This document shows positions 43,079-50,730 of a DNA stretch of 64,000 bases, in pieces. How positions within the stretch are numbered: the first letter of the stretch is position 1; each line of letters opens with the position of its first letter. The notes beneath the pieces are model-generated. The model saw only the letters and a program-made list of their open reading frames with translations, made no database searches and had not been told where the DNA came from. Both the position numbers and the translations under genes were made by a program. Source of the stretch: Saccharopolyspora galaxeae (GTDB lineage: Bacteria > Actinomycetota > Actinomycetes > Mycobacteriales > Pseudonocardiaceae); contig NZ_JADDUE010000009.1 of assembly GCF_016526145.1 (NCBI RefSeq), positions 62,001 through 126,000 of the forward strand, written 5' to 3'.

Positions 43079-43082
43079 GCCG

Positions 43083-43358
43083 GTGGACGCGCTGCAGGAA
43101 ACCGTCGCCGGTGCGCGCGCCGCACTCGCGCAGCGCGCCCGCGGCGGGGCGGCGCTGGGCACCGCGCCGGGCGGGCGGGACCGGGCGAAAGGCTACTTCC
43201 GGGCGATGCTGGATTGCGTCGTGTGGCTGCTGACCGAGCGAGCAGGAACCGCGCGACCGGTCAGCTACGCGTTGGCACGCCGGGTGATCGCCGGCGAAAT
43301 CACGCCGGAGGAGGCGCTAGCCCTGCACGCCGGCGAGCCGGTCGATGCGGGTGAGTAG
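43083..43358 (+). CDS. Small hypothetical protein
   Basis: 91 residues starting with GTG four bases after the 5'-nucleotidase stop. DRAKGYFRAMLDCVVWLLTE followed by YALARRVIAGEITPEEALALH gives a plausible two-helix protein with a non-random ending. The 3' end runs 42 bases into the opposite XRE-TPR gene. I recognise no family; it could be a false frame of GC-rich DNA. Confidence 0.45.
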   Translation: MDALQETVAGARAALAQRARGGAALGTAPGGRDRAKGYFRAMLDCVVWLLTERAGTARPVSYALARRVIAGEITPEEALALHAGEPVDAGE

Positions 43359-44648
43359 CTCCGCGGCGTCATCGCGGGCCGCGTGCTGCCGGTCCGCCAG
43401 CTGCGCCGACCACGCGCGCAACCCGGAAAGCCGGCCGCGCAGGCGCGCGCTGCGCACCCGGGAGGCCAGCAGCACCGCGCGGCGGCCGTGCCGGAAACCG
43501 GCGGCGTGGTCGCCGAGCGCGAACTTGGCCTCCCCGAGGCTCGCCAGCTCGAACACGGTGGAACGCACCTCGCCCGGAGCGCGGGCGGCCACCGCGCGCG
43601 AGAGGTTCCCGGCGGCGCCTTCGTGATCACCCATCGCCAGCTGCACCGACCCGGTCATGCCCAGCAGGTCGGCTTCGCGGAACCACCGCAGCAGCGGGTA
43701 GTCGTCGTCGATCGACGCGGCCGCGTGCTGGCTGCGGCCCTGCTCCAGCGCGCGCTGCACGGTGTTCTTGCGCTGCCCGAACGCGGCCGCCCACGCGCAG
43801 TTGAGCTGCAGCACCGAACTCACCAGCGGTGACGAGTCGGTGCGCAGCGAACCGAGCTGGAACAGCTTCAACGCCGACTCGGCATCGCCGAAGTGCAGCT
43901 CGGTGCGCCCGGCGGCGTAGAGCGCGCGGGAGATCGCCAGCGGATCCGTGCCTTCCCGGCCGAACGACAACGCGCGCCCGTAGTGCCCGTGCGCGGCTTG
44001 CAACAACCCGTTCTCCGCCGCGATCCAGCCCGCGGTGGCGTGCAGGTTGCACAGCATGGCCATCAGCTCCGCGCGTACCTGCTCGGACATGCACGCCTCG
44101 CGCATCGCCTCGGCCTGCCGGGCCGACGCGGCGATCGTGCCGTACTGGCCGACGCCGCCGTAGCGCTGATCCAGCGTGCGCAGCTCGGTGATCATCCGCT
44201 GCATCGCGGCGAGGTCCGAAGCGCCCACCCTGGTCGGCGCAGCGCTGTGCGCGTTGAGGTCGCGCACGCCCGGCGGGCCGGCGTCGGTTTGCCCACCGAC
44301 CACCACGGAGCCCGCGTAGGACAGGAAACTCCGTCGTTTCACCTGTTCCTCCTCTTCTTCCGCGTCGGGTGCCTGCTCGTCGCCTCCGGCGTAGGCGAGG
44401 CCCATCCAGCCGCGCGGCACGCCGAGTCCCTCGGCGATGCGGGACAACAGGTCGTAGCTGCGCACCGCGCGGCCGCTGAGCACTTCGCTGACTTCGCTCT
44501 GGGCTTGCCCGGTCAGCGCCGCGATGCGGATCTGCGGCACGCCGTGCGTGCGCAGCGCGCGGTAGACCGAGCCGATGTCGTGGGCCGCCAAGGCGTCGCG
44601 GACCTGCGGGCAACGCCAGAATTCCGGCGGGATCTCCTCTCCGGGCAC
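43317..44648 (-). CDS. XRE-type helix-turn-helix regulator with TPR domain
   Basis: 443 residues. Residues about 20-85 form the helix-turn-helix (IGSVYRALRTHGVPQIRIAA, then QAQSEVSEVLSGRAV). An acidic linker (DAEEEEEQVKRR) leads to a TPR-type helical domain (about 150-430) with repeats such as LYAAGRTELHFGDAESALKLF. Such proteins resemble streptomycete regulators that sense peptides or small signals. The GTG start at 44648 has no ribosome site, and TATAGCAT lies only a few bases upstream, suggesting a leaderless message. Divergent from the first LAL regulator. Confidence 0.9.
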   Translation of the reverse strand: MPGEEIPPEFWRCPQVRDALAAHDIGSVYRALRTHGVPQIRIAALTGQAQSEVSEVLSGRAVRSYDLLSRIAEGLGVPRGWMGLAYAGGDEQAPDAEEEEEQVKRRSFLSYAGSVVVGGQTDAGPPGVRDLNAHSAAPTRVGASDLAAMQRMITELRTLDQRYGGVGQYGTIAASARQAEAMREACMSEQVRAELMAMLCNLHATAGWIAAENGLLQAAHGHYGRALSFGREGTDPLAISRALYAAGRTELHFGDAESALKLFQLGSLRTDSSPLVSSVLQLNCAWAAAFGQRKNTVQRALEQGRSQHAAASIDDDYPLLRWFREADLLGMTGSVQLAMGDHEGAAGNLSRAVAARAPGEVRSTVFELASLGEAKFALGDHAAGFRHGRRAVLLASRVRSARLRGRLSGLRAWSAQLADRQHAARDDAAELLTRIDRLAGVQG

Positions 44649-44836
44649 CGGGCGATGCTATACGGAAAGTGATCGGACGTGTGCGCACCGTGAAAAGATC
44701 ACCGGAAAGGATTCAGCAAGAATCTCGGAATATACCGGGGAAATTCATGCCTTCCCGGTGCCGCGGTCCGGTCGTCGTTGTGCCGCGCTGTGTACCGCCG
44801 GTAACCTCCCGCCGCACCGAGATCAGGAGCAGTGCG

Positions 44837-47797
44837 ATGTACGCCGAGCAACGGCACCGGAACATCCCGGGACCAGCCCGTGCGGACCGGGCCGGGCCTG
44901 CCGAATTGTTCGGCCGGGACGACGAGCTGGAGCTGCTGACCGGGATCGCGGAGCAAGCCGGGAGCGGTTCCGGCCGGGCGGTTCTGCTGCGCGGGCCCGC
45001 GGGCATCGGCAAGACCGGGCTGCTGCACGCCGCGCTCGGACGGCTGGCGCCGGTCGCCGCGCGCACGTTGCGCGCCCGCTGCCCGGATGCGGGGTCGGGA
45101 GCTTACGGCGCGGTGCGCGATTTGTTCCAGCCGTTGGGATTCGGCACCGCGGCCGAAGACTCCGTGGATGCATCTCGGACTGATGCATCGCGGCCCGAAG
45201 CACTGCAGACCGATGCACCCCGGCTCGAGGCAACGCAGCCCGATGCGCCCCGGCCGGATGCGTTGCGGGGCAGCGCCCGGCTCGCGCTGCCCGCGCTGCA
45301 GCCGGACGGCCTCGCCCCCGCGCCGAGCAGCACCTACGCCGTGCTGCACGGGCTGCACTGGCTCGTCGCAGGACTCACCGCCGACGGGTTGCTGGTGCTG
45401 GCCGTGGACGACGTGCAGTGGTGCGACGAGAATTCGTTGCGGTGGCTGGCTTTCCTGCTGCGGCGCGCGGAGGACCTGCCGCTGCTGGTGCTGCTGACCC
45501 AGCGCACCGGCGACGGCGGCGCGGGGCCGGAAATGCTCGGGGAGATCGCCGAGATGCCGCTGTGCCGCACCGTGGACCTGCCCGCGCTCGGTGCGCGAGC
45601 AACGGGTGAGCTGCTCGCCGCCTCGGCGGGCAGCGCTCCGGACGAGCACTTCGCGGCCCGTTGCGCGCAGCTGACCGGCGGAAACCCGTTCCTGCTCGGC
45701 ATGGTCGCGGCGCGGTTGCGCGAGCATCCCGGCGAAGGCTGGGACCCGGTGGTGCTCGAAGAGCTCGGGCGGACCGTGGTCGCGCCGTCCCTTGTGGAGG
45801 GACTGCCCGCGCGGGTCCTCGCGGTTGCGCGCGCGATCGCGGTGCTGCCGGGCGAGCAGCCCGAACTGATCGCGGCGCTGGCGCGGACCCACCAGCGCAC
45901 GGTTTCCGCGGCGGTGCGCGAACTCGGCCGCCGCGACCTGGTCACCGAAGCGGCCGACGGCTGCGCGGAGTTCGTGCACGACTCGGTCCGCCAGGCGGTG
46001 CTGCGCGACAGTCCGGACGAGGTGCTGCGGCGGCTGCGGGAACGCGCGGCGACGCTGCTCAACGACGTGGGCCGCCCGGCCGAAGAGGTGGCGGTGCCGC
46101 TGTTGCTGCTGCCCGCGGCGCCGCGGCCGTGGATGACCGATGTGCTGCGGGAAGCCGCCGGTTGCGCGGAACACCGCGGCGCGCCGGGAATGGCGGCCCG
46201 CTACCTGCGGCGGGTCCTCGAGTTCGACGGCGACGACGTCGCGGTGCTGGTGCAGTGCGCGCGGATGCTCGGCCAGCTCGAACCGGAGACCGCGCTGCGC
46301 CAGCTGGAACGCGCGCTGGAACTGCTCGACGAGCCGCGCAGCCGGGTGCCGGTCGCGGCGCAGTACGCGCTGATCTCGCTGACCGCGCAGAACTCGGTGC
46401 GCGCCTACGAACTGACCTCCGGGGTGCTCGACGAGCTCGACGCGCTGGTCGGGCCGGAGCCCGCGGGCGCCGATCTGGCGTTGCGCACCGCGATCGAGGC
46501 GGTGGTGCTGCTGTCCGGGATGGACGAGAAGTCCACGGTGCGCAGCGCGGGTGAGCGGTTCCGCGGCAGGCCCGATCCCGCCGGGGTCACCGCCGAGGAG
46601 CGGCAGCTGCTGGCGTTGCTGTCCTCGCTGGGGACGCTGCGCACCTTCCGGCACGCCGAGGAACCCGCCGAGCAGGCGCGCCGGGTGCTGCGGATCAGCG
46701 ACGTGGAAAGCGGCGGCTGGGCGCTGATGGGCTCGGCGCTGTCGCTGTACATGGCCGACGACAACGAGTCCGCGCTCGCCGCGCTGGGGCTGCTCATCGA
46801 GCACGCGCAGGCCACCGGGCAGGCGTGGACCTACTGCCTGGCCACCAGCACCCGCGCGATCGTGCGGCACTGGACCGGCGACCTCGCCGAAGCGCTCGCC
46901 GACGGGCAGTCCTGCTACGACGTGCTGGTCCAGGAGTCCTGGGTCGGGGCGATGACGATGCCGCAGACCTCGCTGGCGATGGCGCTGATCCGGCAGGGCG
47001 AGGCGGCGCGGGCCGACGAGCTGCTGCGCGCGATCGACCGCGCCCGCTTCGAGGAGTTCACCTTCGAATACCACCCGTACCTGATGGCCCGGGCGTGGGC
47101 GCGGGAAGCGCTCGGCGACACGGCAGGTGCGCTGGAAATCCTGCTGCACTGCGGGGAAAGCCTGAGCGAAGCGGGCATCACGAACCCGGTGTTCGCGGCG
47201 TGGTGGTACGACGCGGCGCGGATCCTCGCCGCACTCGGGCGCCACGAAGAAGGTCAGCGGATCGCCGAGCACGGCGCGGAGCTGGCGGCGCGGTGGGGCA
47301 CGTCGCGTGCGCGGGGCATGGCGCTGACCGCGCGCGGCGTCGTCACGCCCGGGGAGGAAGGGCTGCGGTTGCTGTCCTCGGCGGTGCGGACGCTGGCCGA
47401 CTCGCCCGGCAAGCTGGCGCACGCCGAAGCCGAATACCTGCTGGGGCGGCGGCTGCTGGCGGAAGGTGATGCGGAAGGGGCGCGCGGGCACCTGCGATCT
47501 TCGCTGGACATGTCGGTGCTGCGGCGGGACCGCAGGCAGGTGGCGCTGTCCTCGGCCGCGCTGCTGGCCGCGGGCGGGCGGTTGCGCCGCGGCACCGGCT
47601 CGCCCGCTGACGCGCTAAGCGGCAGCGAGCGCCGGGTCGCGGACCGGGCCGCGGAGGGGGCGACGAACCGGGAGATCGCGGAGTCGCTGTTCCTCACCGT
47701 GCGCACCGTGGAACTGCATTTGACCAGCGCTTATCGCAAGCTCGGGGTGCGCGGGCGGGCGGCATTGCCTGCGGCGCTCGTGGAGCAGGCGGGTTGA
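44837..47797 (+). CDS. LuxR-family LAL regulator (ATPase, TPR, HTH), copy 1
   Basis: 986 residues. The N-terminal AAA-type ATPase has Walker A GPAGIGKT (53-60) and Walker B LLVLAVDDVQWCDENS. A long helical middle carries the LAL landmark HCGESLSEAGITNPVFAAWW. The C-terminal LuxR helix-turn-helix is AEGATNREIAESLFLTVRTV then ELHLTSAYRKLGVRGRAALP. These regulators hydrolyse ATP and bind an inducer, as MalT does. Seven 15-bp repeats (45167-45271) code for a 35-residue low-complexity insert between the Walker motifs. ATG 44837 follows AGGAG; earlier in-frame ATGs have no site. First of four LAL genes in 15 kb. Confidence 0.93.
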   Translation: MYAEQRHRNIPGPARADRAGPAELFGRDDELELLTGIAEQAGSGSGRAVLLRGPAGIGKTGLLHAALGRLAPVAARTLRARCPDAGSGAYGAVRDLFQPLGFGTAAEDSVDASRTDASRPEALQTDAPRLEATQPDAPRPDALRGSARLALPALQPDGLAPAPSSTYAVLHGLHWLVAGLTADGLLVLAVDDVQWCDENSLRWLAFLLRRAEDLPLLVLLTQRTGDGGAGPEMLGEIAEMPLCRTVDLPALGARATGELLAASAGSAPDEHFAARCAQLTGGNPFLLGMVAARLREHPGEGWDPVVLEELGRTVVAPSLVEGLPARVLAVARAIAVLPGEQPELIAALARTHQRTVSAAVRELGRRDLVTEAADGCAEFVHDSVRQAVLRDSPDEVLRRLRERAATLLNDVGRPAEEVAVPLLLLPAAPRPWMTDVLREAAGCAEHRGAPGMAARYLRRVLEFDGDDVAVLVQCARMLGQLEPETALRQLERALELLDEPRSRVPVAAQYALISLTAQNSVRAYELTSGVLDELDALVGPEPAGADLALRTAIEAVVLLSGMDEKSTVRSAGERFRGRPDPAGVTAEERQLLALLSSLGTLRTFRHAEEPAEQARRVLRISDVESGGWALMGSALSLYMADDNESALAALGLLIEHAQATGQAWTYCLATSTRAIVRHWTGDLAEALADGQSCYDVLVQESWVGAMTMPQTSLAMALIRQGEAARADELLRAIDRARFEEFTFEYHPYLMARAWAREALGDTAGALEILLHCGESLSEAGITNPVFAAWWYDAARILAALGRHEEGQRIAEHGAELAARWGTSRARGMALTARGVVTPGEEGLRLLSSAVRTLADSPGKLAHAEAEYLLGRRLLAEGDAEGARGHLRSSLDMSVLRRDRRQVALSSAALLAAGGRLRRGTGSPADALSGSERRVADRAAEGATNREIAESLFLTVRTVELHLTSAYRKLGVRGRAALPAALVEQAG
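45167..45271. repeat. 15-bp in-frame tandem repeat in an ATPase domain (seven units)
   Basis: Seven degenerate units alternate GATGCA...CGG and GA(A/G)GCA...CAG. Each codes for five residues of the form [DE]A[SPLT][RQ]x. The repeat adds about 35 flexible residues between the Walker A and B motifs of the first LAL regulator; the other three lack it. Confidence 0.8.
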
Positions 47798-48257
47798 GCG
47801 GGTTTTTCGCCGGAGTCCGGAAGAATTCGCCGACCGCGGTATCAGCTTGACTGATCATTCCGGGTGGCTTCCACGATCCAGGAATCCGTTGCCACGCCGC
47901 CGGAATCGGGCGATGGCGATGGTATGATCCGCTCGGCTGCGGCAGCCGGTGCGCTGCCCGGCCGGTGAGTTGTTGAAACGATGTGCTGCCCCGCCAATGT
48001 TCCGGCTCGTTCGGCGTTTCGGGCCGTTCGGCGTTCCGGCGCATTCGGCATTGCGAGCCATGGGAGGTTTCGGTGGCCGAGCGGCTTCCGGCGAATGCGG
48101 ACTCTCCCCGGCCGCTATCCGGTAATGCGGGTGAGTAAGCGCCGTTGAGCACGTTTCGTGAGGGAATGCGCGGTGCTGACTCCGCCGGGTTATTCCTGAG
48201 TGATTTTCATATTCGCTCGCTGATGATGCGGTTCTCCGGTCGGCGCAGGGGCCGCTG
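47798..48257. promoter_or_regulatory. 460-bp gene-free spacer
   Basis: The spacer lies between LAL genes 1 and 2. At 48011-48060 a degenerate 17-bp tandem repeat, TTCGGCGTT at its core, occurs about three times. Minus-strand open frames here are rich in Arg/Pro without a pattern and are not called. It probably carries the promoter of the next gene. Confidence 0.5.
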
Positions 48258-50726
48258 ATGGCGAACGAGGTCCAGCGATTCTCCGGGTGCGGTCTCGCAG
48301 GGCGGGATGCGGAACTCGGCGTGCTCGCCCACCTGGTCGGCGAACTGCGCGCCGGTCGTTCCGCGCTGGTGACGGTGACCGGCCCGCCCGGCGCCGGGCG
48401 CAGCGCACTGCTGACCGCCGTCGTCGAGCAGGCGCGCGCGGCGGGGGTGCGGACCGCCGTGGCCCGCAGCTCGCCGATCGAGACCGAGTTGCCCTACAGC
48501 ACCGTCGCGCAGCTCGCGGGCGTGCTGCTGCCGCCGGAGCAGCTCGCGCGGATCAGCTGGATGGGCGCGGGCGAAACCTGCGAACCCAAGATGTGCGGGC
48601 GTTTCCTGGCGCTGGCGCGGGAGGAACCGCTGCTGGTGGCGGTCGACGACGACCAGTGGACCGACCCGTGGTCGCGGCGTTGGTGGCGGGAAGTGGCCCA
48701 GCACTCCGACGGATCCGCGGTCCTGATGGTGCGCGCGGTGCGCGGTGGTTCCGCCGAGGTGCCCGACCGGTTCGACGGCGCGATTCCGGTACCGGTGCGG
48801 GAAATCCACCTCGGACCGCTGTCCGCCGACGACGTCGAGGGGATGTTGCCGGAACGCGGGCCGCGCGAGTTCGCCGTGGCCGCCGCGGAAAGCACCGCGG
48901 GCAACCCGGCGGTGCTCAGCGCGGCGTTGCGCGAATACCGCGCGGAGGGGCTGAGCCCGCACCCGCGGAACCTGGCGCGGTTCCGGCAACTGGCCGCCGA
49001 GGCGGAAGGCGAGCTGGCCGAGCGGACCGTGCGCGGCCTGCCCGCCGAGCAGGCCCGGCTGTTGCAGGCGATCGCCGTGTGCGCGGGCCGGTTCGACTTC
49101 GAGCTGGTCGGCGCGATCGCCGGGATGCAGCCCGGCGCCGCGGCCGCGGCCGGCGATGCGTTGGCCGGGCACGGACTGCTCGAACCGGGCGCTGCCACGG
49201 CTTCGGCCGTGCTCGCCGAGATGGACCCGGCGCGGCGCGAGCAGCTGCACGCGCGGGCCGCCGAGGTCGGCAACCGGGCCGCCGCGGTCGAACCGGACGT
49301 GCTCGCCGAACTGCTGGTGCACGCTCCGCCGCTGCACAGCCGGTGGGTGGTCGACACGCTGGTGCAGTCGGCCGCGCGGCACCGGATGGCGGGTCGCGAC
49401 GAGCGGGCCGCGGTGTTGCTGCGCCGCGCGTTGCGCGAGCCGGTCGCGGACTCGTACCGGGCGCAGTTGCGGACGGTGCTCGCCGCTTCCCAGGTCATGC
49501 ACGATCCCGCGGCAGGTGATGGCGGGTTGCGGCAGGTGCTGGCGGATGCGCCGGAAACCGCGGACCCGGCGGTGCTGGTGCGCGCCGCGGACCTGCTGCT
49601 GGCTCGTGGCGACGCGGAGCTCGCGTGGCGGGAACTTTCCCGGGTGTGCGGGCAGATCTCCGAGCCCGCGCTGCAGGCTCTGGCGTTGCTGGCAGCGGAC
49701 GGGTGCGGCCCTGAACCGGCATCGGCCGCGCCGGAAGTGCCCGCGCTGCCGGAGGAACCCGGCGACGCGGCCCAAGCCGGGGTGCTGGCCTGGCGGCTGG
49801 CCTGCGCCGGGAGACATCCGGATCTGGTGCGGACGCTGGCGCGGGCGGCGCTGGCTGACCGGAGGTCGCCGTTGACGCCGCGGATCGCGGCGGCGCGGGC
49901 GCTCGCCTGCCGCGCGGACCTGGCCGAAGCGGCCGCGGGGCTGACCGATGTGCTCTCCGACGCGCGCCGCGAAGGTTGCCTCGCGGCCGCCGCGAACGCA
50001 CTGGTGCAGCGCGCGATCGTGGCCACAGCGGACGAACGCTGGACCGACGCGCAGGCCGATCTGGCCGCGGCCGCCGAGGAACTTCCGCTGCACGCCCGGC
50101 ATCCGATGAGCCAGCCGCACCAGGTCGCCGCGGAGATCACCCTGGCGCTGCGGCGCGGCAACTTCGACGCGGCGGAGCGGGCCGCTGCGGTGGAGCTGCC
50201 GTTGGGCGCGGAGCGCGGCATGGCGTTCAGCTACCTGCTGCACGCTCGCGGCGAATTGCGGCTGGCAGCCGGGGACGCTGCGACCGCGTTGGGGTATTTC
50301 CAGGAGTGCGGCCGGATCATGCGCGCCAAGAGCAGGCTGAACCCGGCGGTGCTGCCGTGGCGGCGGTCGGCAGCGGCGGCCCAAGGCGTGCTCGGACGCA
50401 CCGGTGCGGCCGCGGCGCTCGGCGTCGAGGAACGGGAAATCGCCGAGAACTGGACTGCGCCGGGTCTTCTGCCGCACGAGCACGCCCCGGCGGCCGCAAC
50501 GACGAGCGGGCCGAGCCGGGTTCCGGAAACCGCCACGCCGACCGCGTTGACGACGGCGGAACGCCGGACCGCCGCCCTCGCGGTGCGGGGACTGTCCAAT
50601 GGCGACATCGCGGCGGAATTGGGCGTCACCGTGCGGGCGGTCGAGCTGCGGCTCACCAAGGTCTACCGCAAGCTCGGCGTGCAGCGGCGTGCCCAGCTGC
50701 CCGCCGAACTGGACGGGCGGAGCTGA
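48258..50726 (+). CDS. LuxR-family LAL regulator, copy 2 (degenerate P-loop)
   Basis: 822 residues. The P-loop is GPPGAGRS (42-49), with Arg in place of the Walker A lysine. Walker B is LLVAVDDDQWTD. The middle has FQECGRIMRAKSRLNPAVLPW, but the stretch that normally follows is missing, making the protein over 100 residues shorter than its neighbours. The C-terminal HTH is LTTAERRTAALAVRGLSNGD to YRKLGVQRRAQLPAEL. Inducer unknown. ATG 48258 has GCAGGGG upstream. The next LAL gene begins four bases after the stop, so the two form one operon. Confidence 0.92.
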   Translation: MANEVQRFSGCGLAGRDAELGVLAHLVGELRAGRSALVTVTGPPGAGRSALLTAVVEQARAAGVRTAVARSSPIETELPYSTVAQLAGVLLPPEQLARISWMGAGETCEPKMCGRFLALAREEPLLVAVDDDQWTDPWSRRWWREVAQHSDGSAVLMVRAVRGGSAEVPDRFDGAIPVPVREIHLGPLSADDVEGMLPERGPREFAVAAAESTAGNPAVLSAALREYRAEGLSPHPRNLARFRQLAAEAEGELAERTVRGLPAEQARLLQAIAVCAGRFDFELVGAIAGMQPGAAAAAGDALAGHGLLEPGAATASAVLAEMDPARREQLHARAAEVGNRAAAVEPDVLAELLVHAPPLHSRWVVDTLVQSAARHRMAGRDERAAVLLRRALREPVADSYRAQLRTVLAASQVMHDPAAGDGGLRQVLADAPETADPAVLVRAADLLLARGDAELAWRELSRVCGQISEPALQALALLAADGCGPEPASAAPEVPALPEEPGDAAQAGVLAWRLACAGRHPDLVRTLARAALADRRSPLTPRIAAARALACRADLAEAAAGLTDVLSDARREGCLAAAANALVQRAIVATADERWTDAQADLAAAAEELPLHARHPMSQPHQVAAEITLALRRGNFDAAERAAAVELPLGAERGMAFSYLLHARGELRLAAGDAATALGYFQECGRIMRAKSRLNPAVLPWRRSAAAAQGVLGRTGAAAALGVEEREIAENWTAPGLLPHEHAPAAATTSGPSRVPETATPTALTTAERRTAALAVRGLSNGDIAAELGVTVRAVELRLTKVYRKLGVQRRAQLPAELDGRS

Positions 50727-50730
50727 TCGG

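Noticed and set aside
47694-48152. Minus-strand frame of 152 residues between LAL genes 1 and 2
   Set aside because: Arg/Pro-rich, partly coded by a tandem repeat, overlaps the HTH end of the LAL gene and has no ribosome site.
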